Assembly (NCBI GenBank): GCA_016748015.1
Contig: JAAOMT010000527.1
Span: 1-10,252, forward strand
DNA from: Geosiphon pyriformis
Taxonomy: Eukaryota; Glomeromycota; Glomeromycetes; Archaeosporales; Geosiphonaceae
Reading direction: 5' to 3'
Length of the DNA stretch: 10,252 nt
A model generated the notes under the pieces. It worked only from the letters and a program-made list of their open reading frames with translations. It was not told where the DNA came from and ran no database searches. Of the stretch, positions 1 through 8,217 are shown in pieces (position 1 is the first letter of the stretch; each line of letters starts with the position of its first letter). Both the position numbers and the translations under genes were made by a program.

Positions 1-649
1 AACTTATTTAAGCAAAAAAAATTTGAACAAACCAAATTAGCAACAATCTTATTAAATTCAACAAAAAGATTGTTCATATATACTGATGTTTTTTTAAATT
101 ATAAAAGTATTAAATATTTTGGGCTTAGCTTTTTTTAATATCAAAAAGTTTTCTAATCTATAACCAAACCATGCTTGTTTAATAAATAATCTCTAAAAAC
201 AATACCAAAATATTTTAAAGAATATACTATATCAAAATAATAAACATTTTTCAATATTTGAATATTAAAAAACAGCTGGGTTTACAAAATGCATTAAACA
301 AATTATTAGTCAAAAAAACTTAAGTGTTCAAAAAAATCTTAATAATTCTCATTAAAAAATTGTATATAGAATTAATTTTCAATTTGACTAAGTACTACAA
401 AGAATTTAAAAGCACCAAAACTTGCAAATCCAAAGTATAGTGTTTGAACAATTGGCCAAGAATTCCAGCAAAATTAAAGAATCCAACTACCAAAACTATC
501 TTAACTTTAGCTTACACTTGCTTAAAAAACTTCAAACTATATAGAGATAAGTGATATAAAGTCTTATTAAAAAAATCATTTGGCAAATTGGCTTTAGATC
601 TGAATCTCTTTTTTATTATAATATTTTATTTGTAATATATATTTTTAGA

Positions 650-1900
650 TACAAAGCTGAATTGTATTTGATAGCTAATTATAAGTTGCAAAACTGTTGA
701 AACTAAATAAGCAAACTGTTTTTTTAACAATATCTTTTTAAAAATCATATTTGAAAAAAATCTAATATCTGAGTATGCTTTAGCAAGACTTGGCTTAAAT
801 AAGCTTTCTGATGATAAAATTTTTTTTAGATATTTATAAGATTTACCAAACTTGGCCATAAAAATTGGTTGGCTATTAATATGTAAAGAAGCTTTTATTA
901 TCTTCTGGTTAATAAAAATAGCTACTATCTTGTTATTATTAATAAAAATATTATTGATCCAAAAAAATTCACTTGTAATGTTCAAAATATACTGTGTTAA
1001 TATTTAACTATTTCTTACTTATATTGTATTATTAACAAAAACACCAACTATAAAAAATAAAAAAATACCTTTATTAATCTCTATTCTGCTTGATTTTGCT
1101 ACAAAATTAGAGTTAATTCTATATTTACATAAATGTTTATGTTTTTTAATTTTACACAACAAAGAATCATAAAAAATTTTCCAAAAAAGTGGTAAGAAAA
1201 CTTCACACTAATCTAGTTTATCATAAACCACATAGTCATTTAAAAAACCAAAATTAGTTATCACTCTGTTAATTTTGTTTTCATAAATATTTCCAAAAAA
1301 CTTGATAAACCTGTCATATATTTTGATATATTTCAAACTAGATCTTAAATAATACTATTCAACTGAATCATAAGCTTTACACATATCTTGCAAAGCCAAC
1401 CAAATTTTTTGGCTCTTTTTCAGAGTGTTTTCTACTATTAAACTAATAACAAATATGAGAAACTAAGTTAAAATATTTTTCAAAACTGAAAAATTATTAT
1501 CATAAAGAATGTTAAATTTGTTATAAATAGATAAGCTCTGATTTGACAGAACTTTAAACAAAATTTTTTTTGTAGTCTTAATTAGTACAATAAGTCATGT
1601 GTTAATCAAAATGTCATTCTATTTATAAAACTTAAAAATTATCAAAACTCATGTCTTCTTCCAAGAATTTAGAATATCACTAAGTTTAAGACAAAAATTC
1701 AGTAGATTCAAAAAACATTCTATTATTTTATTATGATAATATTTTTACAGCTTATTTGATATGTTAAAAAGATTAATGACTTTTTTATTAAATAATTTAT
1801 TGATTATCAAGACCAATTTTCCTAAGCTAATGTTGTTTATTATGCCAGAAAAAGTATTATCCTTTATATGCTCTAAAGAAGCATATTGACAAGTCCAAAA
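650..1900 (-). other. LINE reverse transcriptase domain remnant (FVDD to FVNN)
   Basis: Motif A is readable as LALQDMCKAYDSV (1367-1390 covers QDMCKAYD), with its metal-binding Asp kept. Motif C, normally (F/Y)xDD, is at 1028-1039 and reads FVNN, so both catalytic Asp are Asn. A stop follows two codons later (1019-1021) where a Trp is usual. After motif C come LNITSEFFWIN and INNNKIVAIFIN, the usual post-catalytic segment of this family, inside the longest open stretch (626-985). The enzyme is inactive as written. Confidence 0.82.
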
Positions 1901-2671
1901 ATCAAACAGAACCAAAGAAATTTTCTGCTTTTTTGTCTAATCTATTATAATATTGTCTATTTTAGATTTTATTTTATCTGGTTCTAAAATCAATTTTTTC
2001 TCAATTACCAAATAATCTAAAACAACTTTGTGAAAAAGTTATTTCAAAACATTTCTTATCATGCTTTTTTTATCCAAACTAAAACTTTCTATTTGCTTCT
2101 TAATTGTATTTCTAATAGATGTATTTTTGGTCATTTTTAATTCATAGTATTTTGATTTTTAATATCTTTTTTTAATCTTTGACAAATGTTTAATAATTTT
2201 TGTTAGTCTTACATTATTACAAAATATGATAACAATTTTGAAAGTCTTAGTATTATTAATAGTTAACCAAACTCTAACAAGCTGTTTGAAATTAAACATC
2301 TTATCTGAACTCAAACTCTTTATTATCTTAGCAACCAAAAACTCTAACTTAAAAAATCTCAAAAATTGTTTGTTTTTTAAATAGTCAAAATTACAGAACC
2401 AATATTTAGAAAACACTTTATTAGCCAAACCAGTTATAACACTTTTCAAAATTTTTCATATCTTATATAAATTTTTTTTATCTCTTGTATTCACAAAACT
2501 ACTTATTATAGCCAACAATTTAGCAAAAAAACAATTTTTAAAATGCATTAATTTGGTCTTATTTGCATTTTTAATTCAAAACTTTTACTGATTTTTATTA
2601 GTCTACTTGTAAATATTGTTTAAATAAAAATTTAATAGGCCTTCTAATTCAATTAAGACAATAATTACTTT

Positions 2672-3330
2672 ATGATTAGTATCAAAAAACTTAGATACAG
2701 ATTCAATTTTATGCTCAGTAATTGCCAAAAACAAATTTTTACTTATAAAAATATAGTTAATAACTTTTTCTATCCCTCTGAAATTGCTTTAAGTAGTCAA
2801 CTTAACTGAAAAATATTTATTTAATAAGTTAATTAAACCCATATCCGAATATTTTTTAAAACTTATATATTTTTTAAAATTATTTTATTAAAGTTACCAC
2901 TCAGAATTACAAAAGAGCTAGAACTTATTGTATTAGAAATAACTAAATTAACATTAAAAGTTTGATTAAACTGTATTTTGGCTAATGTGTTAGCATACAG
3001 ATCCAGAACTATAACTGAGAATTTGTGTTTAAATAACAACTAAACTGAAATGACTTTACTAAAAACTTTTTCAACTTTTAATATATGTTGAGCCAAGTAA
3101 CAGTTTATAACAACAGCTACTTCAGCACCAAAAATTTTTTTTTCAAGACCTGATATAAAAATTCAAATATTATCAAACTTATTTTCAATTTATAGCCTAA
3201 TATTAGACCTTAACTTAGTTTTAGTAAGAATAAAAATCATATTGTCAGATTTTAAATGCCAACAAACAATATTCTCTTGTTTTATCAAATTGTTTATACT
3301 CCTAAAATTACATATAGCTATTTTCTAAAT
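2672..3330 (-). other. LINE endonuclease domain remnant with catalytic Asp lost
   Basis: This part of ORF2 matches the endonuclease/exonuclease/phosphatase fold used by LINEs. Visible motifs are ILTKTKLRS (about 3230; the family has TETK, here Glu is Lys-like changed), GNFN at 2887-2898 where GDFN is expected, INYIF at about 2750-2762 where a (I)DYIF motif is expected, and TNH at 2672-2680 where the (S/T)DH catalytic pair is expected. Each Asp-to-Asn change is a GAY-to-AAY transition. Loss of these residues would abolish nuclease activity. The motif assignments rest on family knowledge; the observed residues are read directly. Confidence 0.75.
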
Positions 3331-3994
3331 AAACTTACTTATTAAGATAAAAAATATATCAAGGAATTTGAGTTTGCATATAATCTATCCAATTTCTCCA
3401 AAATTAAGCCAATAAAAACTTTTAAAACCACTAATTTCGATTTTAATTCACCTATTTTGGTGGTAAAAATTTTTAAACTACTTAAATCCAAATCCAAAAA
3501 TCTGTTTTTTATTACTGGAAAAAAGAGACTAAAAAGCAATTGATAGTCATTTAAAATCATATTTGTATTTAACTTTAACAACATTAATATAAAAACTATT
3601 AAAGATAAAAATTGAGAATTAGACATTAAGAACACTAGTTTTATATTACTTAGTTATCACATAATACTAAAAACTTGATTAGCCAAAAGCTTCAAAAAGC
3701 ACTTTAAAGAAGCCAAATAAACATCAATAAAAGAATCATCCTAATTAGCCAAAAAGTCTCTTTTTACATAAAAAGTACTAGAAAAAAACAACCCAGAACT
3801 AAAATCGAAATAATTGTTATTAGAAAAGAAAGCAAGTAAGACTACTTATGCTTATAATTTGCTACTAAAAACAACAAAATAAGAGATAAGAATATTTTTT
3901 TTATGTATAACTTGGCCAATTAAAAACAATTTACTTTTGAAGTAGATCTTTTAAATGTTTTTAAAAACTTAAGAGTAAACATATTTAGTGTATT

Positions 3995-4036
3995 ATACTC
4001 TAAAGCAGAATAACCAAATATTTTATACTTTTCACA
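3995..4036 (-). other. Degenerate CCHC zinc knuckle of LINE ORF1
   Basis: The minus-strand translation reads CEKYKIFGYSALEY, in the spacing of a CX2CX4HX4C retroviral-type zinc knuckle. Only the first Cys remains; the second Cys, the His and the last Cys are all Tyr. Cys-to-Tyr (TGY to TAY) and His-to-Tyr (CAY to TAY) are single G-to-A or C-to-T changes, although the last Cys codon may also have a synonymous change. The site cannot bind zinc in this form. The flanks (a W-C-E-K type entry and KTFKRSTS after it) fit the gag-like protein of this LINE family. Confidence 0.75.
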
Positions 4037-4836
4037 CCAAACCAAATTTATTTTAGTCCAAGCAAGTTTTATACACCAAAATTTGGCTCTGTACAAAAAG
4101 CAGATTCAAGTTTTTCCCCTAATTTAAAGCCAACTACAGTATAGCAAACTTTGTTACCAGTTTTAAATAATCAATTTATAATACAAGTTTTTTTACTAGC
4201 TCTTTCTAATAGAGTATTAAAATTATGAACAGTTGTTTTTACCAGCAAAGTAAACAAAAACACTCCAAACTAATCTCTTAACATCTAAATATTATAATTT
4301 TTTACAGCTTTGGCTATATATATTGAATTTTTTCAATTAAAAATAACTATTTTGTCACCAATTAATCTGTTTAAGCTAATTTAACAAACTTTATTACTGT
4401 CTTTTATTACAGTTTAATTAATTGTAAATAGATTAATACCACTTAATTAAATTCAGAAAAAGCTGCAATAATTATTTTTTTTACCATATTCATAAAAATT
4501 TTCTTAATAACTATGATCTAATTTGAATGAATTTTTTGTTTTTTAACATTGTTGTTTACAATGATCTCTTTTTCTCTAACCAATAATGTGGCTTTTTCTA
4601 TATTTTCTTTTGATGTAAATATAGATTAAATAATTTCTTTAAATTTTAAAAAAGTAATAATCTCTCTAAAATCATTGATTATTAAGAAAAGTTTTTTAAT
4701 TACTTAAGTTTTTGCTATTAGTAACTTTTTTTTAACAGCTAAGAAATTAATATCCAATACAAATGATTTTTTAATAATTACTTTAACTTGGGTTTTCATT
4801 ATCTTAAGATTAATCTACTTTTTTAAAAAAGATATT

Positions 4837-4848
4837 AAAAAAAAAAAA
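4837..4848 (-). repeat. 12-base A run (T run in the LINE sense) at an ORF1 frameshift
   Basis: Twelve A residues on the plus strand, poly-T in the reading direction of ORF1. The open frame on one side (ending NKRLFFF) and the frame used from about 4799 differ by one base, so a length change in this homopolymer is the simplest cause of the frameshift. Homopolymer length is also where assembly error is likely. Confidence 0.5.
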
Positions 4849-5030
4849 GTCTTTTGTTTTCATCTATGCTATAATCAATTAAGCTGATAGAAGAATCACA
4901 AACTAGATCAGTGTTTATTCTTTTAGCTTTAAGGGTATTTGCCACCAAACCAAAAAGAGAGCCACTATTAACATCCAAAGAAATTATTTGCTTAAGAAAT
5001 GTTTGCAAGAAAACAACAAAAAAAAATAAA

Positions 5031-5491
5031 AAAACTTTTTTTTTAAAAATTTGTTTCTTGAGAAATTTGGAATGTAAGAGAAAAAAAAGTTTTCCAATTA
5101 TAATAATTTAATTTATTAATTTAATATTATTTTTATATTATTTTAATTTTTATGCAAACAAAAATAAACAATTATTAATTACAAAATCCAAAAAAAAACA
5201 TTTTAATAATATTTAATCAATAATTTAAGTAGCCAATATTGAATTGAATTAAATAAAAATTATTTTTTTTTGTTTATGTAATAGTAATAAAAGTTGTTTA
5301 TAAGATTTTTATTAATTAAAACTTGGTAAGTTGATAATTGAACTTTGTCAATTAATATTTTGATTATTACACAGTATAAGAAATAATACAAACGTTACAC
5401 AAATAAAATTTTGTATTACAAGGTTACAAATTAATAAGAGTATTACTCGATGCATTGTGCTTTGTGAAACGACAAGTAAAACTGTTCTTAT
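5031..5491. other. AT-rich boundary between LINE and kinase region, no gene
   Basis: Positions 5031-5390 are nearly pure A/T with long homopolymers and no CpG; they may be the 5' untranslated part of the LINE or older intergenic DNA. CpG reappears at 5393 and again near 5449 and 5470, and composition moves towards that of the kinase gene. No coding frame, RNA gene or clear target-site duplication is visible. Confidence 0.5.
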
Positions 5492-5740
5492 TTACCAATA
5501 TTGAAAGTCATTGCTGCAAATGAATATGTTACCAATCACAAATTCACATGATTGCACCAGGGGTAATTTATCAGCATAAGGTTTAAGATTATTCATCATA
5601 ACTCTTTTTAATTGGTTCAATTCATGTTTAATTTCTCGATTTATTTGATATTGTGCTGGAATGTCGTATAACAATATCACGCAATTAAAATTTTCGCTAA
5701 AACAAATTGAATATTTAAATCGAGCTACAAATATGAATAA
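5492..5740 (-). CDS. Unrecognised open frame, possible 3' exon or gene relic
   Basis: A minus-strand frame is open for 82 codons between a stop just upstream of 5740 and the stop at 5492. It reads IFVARFKYSICF near the start and KPYADKLPLVQSCEFVIG near the end, a balanced composition (Cys, Trp, Pro, charged residues) unlike the low-complexity AT-rich ORFs elsewhere in the window. I do not recognise the protein. The first in-frame ATG is only at 5599, leaving 35 codons, so it is not a convincing stand-alone gene. An acceptor-like sequence TTTGTTTTAG ends at 5697, so it could be a last exon, but I found no donor that joins it in frame to the kinase. It lies in the probable 3' region of the kinase gene, same strand. 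A decayed fragment of another gene or chance are the alternatives. Confidence 0.25.
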   Translation of the reverse strand, partial: LFIFVARFKYSICFSENFNCVILLYDIPAQYQINREIKHELNQLKRVMMNNLKPYADKLPLVQSCEFVIGNIFICSNDFQYW

Positions 5741-5921
5741 TTATCAAAGTTCTTATTTGTCAAATTCCTAGTAAGAATTATCATATGATTATGTACAAAC
5801 AAATTAATTTTACAATTTAACTTAATGCTTATTGTAACACGAAAAAGTTCGTTTTTAAAATCTTGGTAAATCTGATAATTATGATTTTTTAGCATAATTC
5901 TGTTCAATGCGTAAAATGGGT

Positions 5922-7423
5922 TTATGAGGCTACGCTCACGGAAGTATTAAAATCCAACGCAAGTTCATATTGACGTTGTAAATCCTCATCTTCAATTTCT
6001 GGTTCCGGTTGCGCTTCAGGAAATGAATCACGATGTTGAAGGATTGATTTTGAGATAAAGAAACTTTCATCTCTCACGAGAATCGAGGGTTGATATGTTT
6101 CTTTTTCATAATATTTTTTAGGCCTGTTTTTAGGCATTGGTAATATTGGAATTTTCACTTGATGACTTGTATATATTGCTTGGGGATGGATTTTTAGAGG
6201 GTTCAACATTTTCCCATGAGGATCATGGCCTCGTGCAAGTATTTCGCGTACTCGTATTTTCTCAGCTTTTTCAAATATTTCTTTTTGTGTTTGATATAAA
6301 TACCAATCACTTAAGGTTTTAACGATATCGGACATATTTGGTCGAAATCTTGGTTCCGTGTCCCAGCAACTTTTCATCAATTCCACGTAATTTGAAGGAG
6401 TCCCGCAAGGAATTCTAGGACGAAGACCATTCGCAATTGATACTACAAGCTTAGCATCATGGGGAGTATTATAAAATGGAGGGCGATTTGAGGCAAGTTC
6501 CCACATCAACATGGCAAATGAATAAACTTCTGATTCCTTTGAGTTTGTCTTTCCTTGATACAAGATTTCGGGAGCGAAAAGGGGTAATAAATCGTTTCGA
6601 TAATAACCTACAACTGGGACAAAATCTTTACACTCTCCAAGACCGAGTTCATTGACTTGGAATTCCAAATGAGATTTTAAGATATGACTGTTGTTTTTTC
6701 GGGTTATATCTTCTCGAATGATATTATCATGAAGATTATGAAGATTCTCAAGTCCACAAGCAATCGTATGAAGGATAGCCAGTTTTTGTCTCCAAGTTAA
6801 TCGTACAAAGTGATGCGACAGATAATGACGTAAATCCCATTCAACAGTCTCAGCTACCATCATAAAATTCCCAGTCACTGATTCACGAGTAACACCTAAA
6901 ACTCTCATCACTAAACCATTGTTCTTTCGAGCTCGATAGTTGATTTTCAGCTCTTGCAAGAATGAAACATCAGATCTTCCTAGAGACGTTAACGCCACTT
7001 TCATAAGCTCCTGTTTACAAACATATTTTTCTTCATCGGAGTCCCAAGAGTCTGAGTAGAATGATAATAACTAAATTTAATACTGGGAAACATTTTGGAA
7101 AGAAGCAGTCATTAAGACTTGACTTAAAACTAACCTGCTGGTCCTTTAACCCAATTGGCAGTAAATGTAGTTCCGACCTCAGATACATCATATTTAAAAA
7201 CATTTATAAAAGAATTGAAAGGGATAAATTCCAAAAATTCGTTGCATTCCTTGGCATCTAACTGTGTTTCACGAATGAACTCGTCGATTAATTGACTACC
7301 CGATGTCCAGTTATCAAAATTTTCTTTGAAATGTTGGACTTGACATTGTTGACAGTAATGTGTATTATCCAAAAGTTGTATGAAACATTCAGGACAATAG
7401 TTTCGTGATAGTTGTGGTACCAT
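5922..7423 (-). CDS. Kinase-like protein (probable pseudokinase, TKL-like), two exons
   Basis: Spliced product of 472 residues: exon 1 is 7423-7135 and exon 2 is 7051-5922. The ATG at 7423 sits in ACAAATGG and opens a family-typical N-terminus. Residues 10-27 hold two CxxC pairs (C10, C13, C24, C27), a zinc-ribbon-like module, followed by the HFKENFDNWTSG segment common in Rhizophagus kinases. The kinase domain spans about 75-345. It keeps the alpha-C Glu (FLQELK, E130), an Asp in the catalytic loop (REDITRKNN, D211 with N216), APE (256-258) and the CW...RP signature near 325-334. It lacks others: the glycine loop is SEVGTTF, VAIK is VALT (Thr118 in place of Lys), HRD is RED, and DFG/DLG is ELG (Glu231). 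Catalysis is therefore doubtful; a scaffold or regulatory role is an inference. The tail (about 350-472) contains HPQAIYTS, a basic-proline stretch and an acidic patch. No signal peptide or membrane segment is seen. CpG frequency is normal, unlike the neighbouring LINE. Confidence 0.88.
7052..7134 (-). other. Intron of the kinase-like gene, 83 bases
   Basis: On the minus strand the donor is GTTAGT (from 7134) and the acceptor CTACTCAG (ending 7052). Exon 1 ends after 96 codons plus one base; joining that G to AC of exon 2 gives Asp97 and continues SWDSDEEKYVCKQELMK into the downstream frame without a stop. Unspliced, exon 1 stops one codon after the donor. The joined peptide fits the family, where a WDS or WNS-type segment precedes the beta-3 strand. 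The intron falls between the glycine loop and beta 3. No strong CTAAC branch site is evident. Confidence 0.85.
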
Positions 7424-7560
7424 TTGTGGGTTTTCTACTTTTGTTTTATTAAGCGTCTTTGATTAACTTTCGAAAAAAACTTTGGGAGTTCTCAAACAAT
7501 TATTTGTTTATTATTAGATAAATTGACTTTTTCAAAAGTGACTCTGTTCAGTGTTGCCCT

Positions 7561-7624
7561 TTATATATAACCTATTTAGTCATTCCACTTGGATAAATAA
7601 CGTACCGTTTTTTTGCACCAATCA
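7561..7624 (-). promoter_or_regulatory. TATA-like and CCAAT-like elements upstream of the kinase gene
   Basis: TTATATATAA (7561-7570) reads the same on both strands and lies about 140 bases upstream of the ATG at 7423. CCAATCA (7618-7624, plus strand; this box works in either orientation) lies about 48 bases further upstream. Spacing is reasonable for a fungal core promoter with transcription starting near 7530, but in AT-rich DNA a TATA match is weak evidence alone. Confidence 0.4.
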
Positions 7625-7722
7625 AAATCAAATAAAACGTAGTACAAACGGTTTCAAAAAAAAAATATATTCCTTATGTGTTGTGAATAGAAAATTCCTG
7701 ATGATCCATCCTACACAATGAT

Positions 7723-7765
7723 GAAATTTTTCGGTTGCCGTCGGCATTTACAACTCCGAAAATTC
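7723..7765. repeat. Imperfect inverted repeat with nested TGCCG-T-CGGCA dyad
   Basis: The left arm GAAATTTTTCGGTTG (7723-7737) and the right arm CAACTCCGAAAATTC (7751-7765) are complementary apart from small gaps. Within it, 7736-7746 is a perfect odd-length dyad TGCCG T CGGCA. It could form a hairpin or be a protein-binding dyad. It is about 300 bases upstream of the kinase start. Confidence 0.55.
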
Positions 7766-8217
7766 TTTAGATCTGAACATGAGATAGTTTTCATGTAATA
7801 ATAAATAAAGTTTCTATCAATTTACCATTTGCCATTAAGTATATGAATATTACAATACACAATAGTTAATTAAAGCTATTCTATCATAGATATCCAACCA
7901 ACCTTTCCTTAAATAATTTTCCTAAATCGATTAAAACTTGTACCACTAATAGTACTTTTTAATATGCGTAGAAAGTTTCTCTTTTAAAATTTTCGGGATT
8001 TGTACTCGCCAGTCAGGTTTTACAATTTTTCTCTATTTTCCAATCGGGGTTTTATTTCAGGTCAATTTAAAAAATATTTGTATTCTCTCAATTATTAAGA
8101 AAGCAAACACCTCGGGGGATCAAAAATGATTTTATTTGAGTTTCCTGAATTTAGTTTACAAAATATTGATGTATAGAAAATAAAGCTGGTTCTTAGAGCA
8201 AAATTTTAACGCTCTTC

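Larger units (their letters stand above)
1..3330 (-). pseudogene. LINE ORF2 (endonuclease plus reverse transcriptase), degraded and partial
   Basis: Intact relatives nick target DNA with the endonuclease and copy the element RNA with the reverse transcriptase. Translation starts near 3325 (ICNFRSINN, the remnant of the N-terminal WNVRG-type motif). One frameshift lies between about 2870 and 2790; from about 2790 to about 240 the same frame is kept, interrupted by point-mutation stops including 2159-2161, 2039-2041, 1937-1939, 1355-1357, 1019-1021 and 1004-1006. A further shift lies near 220-240. Recognisable stretches include LSKIKKRY (about 2165), FHKVVLDYL (about 2020), QDMCKAYDSV (about 1385), LNITSEFF (about 980) and GILGQLF (about 455). 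The region after the polymerase continues past the left edge, where an RNase H domain would be expected; no DGS-type motif is visible here. Confidence 0.85.
3342..5005 (-). pseudogene. LINE ORF1 (gag-like, zinc-knuckle RNA-binding protein), degraded
   Basis: In intact relatives this protein would bind the element RNA. Coding-like translation begins about 4993 (frame with KQIISLDVNSG and ANTLKAKRINTD), shifts at a 12-base homopolymer near 4837-4848, continues from about 4799 (MKTQVKVIIKKSF, then a segment with EKATLLVREKEIIV), shifts again to the frame containing the zinc-knuckle remnant (3995-4036) and FQLAKLY-like residues near 3920, and ends in a 97-codon open stretch (3342-3635) with a heptad-like Leu/Ile/Lys pattern (KIGELKSKL, LEKLDRL) that looks like a coiled coil. 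Stops interrupt the middle, for example where Trp or Gln is expected. The true start codon is not identifiable. The stop at 3342 may be the natural end of ORF1, since ORF2 begins just beyond in another frame. Confidence 0.75.
1..5030 (-). mobile_element. Decayed LINE (non-LTR retrotransposon), cut by the left window edge
   Basis: Minus-strand translation gives, in order, a gag-like ORF1 with a degraded zinc knuckle, an endonuclease/exonuclease/phosphatase-type endonuclease, a reverse transcriptase and a C-terminal extension that runs off the window at position 1. This order is typical of LINEs, and the peptide segments match the large Rhizophagus LINE family as I remember it. Every domain carries in-frame stops and radical substitutions, so the copy is dead. 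GC is very low and I count only three CpG dinucleotides (about 2846, 3438 and 3806). No LTR, target-site duplication or 3' tail can be placed; the 3' end is outside the window and the 5' end near 5030 is only where coding-like translation fades. The family is well supported; the right boundary is uncertain by about 300 bases. Confidence 0.88.

Noticed and set aside
1-5030. LTR retrotransposon or viral origin of the left element
   Set aside because: No LTRs, integrase or protease; the order gag-like, endonuclease, reverse transcriptase with FVDD-type motif fits a non-LTR element.
4911-5111. Plus-strand open frame of 66 codons rich in Lys
   Set aside because: It lies antisense to the coding-like N-terminal part of LINE ORF1 and is low complexity; no family resemblance.
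1-5390. Classical RIP as the cause of the decay
   Set aside because: CpA and TpG remain common by eye and TpA is not obviously in excess; CpG deamination explains the pattern better, although indices were not computed.
5697-5938. GTGAGC near the kinase stop as donor to the acceptor-like site at 5697
   Set aside because: The join is in phase 0 and hits a TAA within four codons, so it does not link the downstream frame to the kinase.
6137-6322. Plus-strand open frame inside the kinase gene
   Set aside because: Antisense shadow of the kinase tail, which is clearly coding on the minus strand.
5922-7004. Kinase gene starting at the ATG at 7004 as a single exon
   Set aside because: It would remove the N-terminal Cys module and glycine loop; exon 1 plus a clean GT-AG intron gives a complete family-like protein.
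7071-7134. Alternative acceptor TTTAG at 7071 for the kinase intron
   Set aside because: It shifts exon 2 into a frame that meets a stop within about 12 codons.
7061-7261. Plus-strand open frame over exon 1 and the intron
   Set aside because: Antisense shadow; it spans the intron and has no recognisable content.
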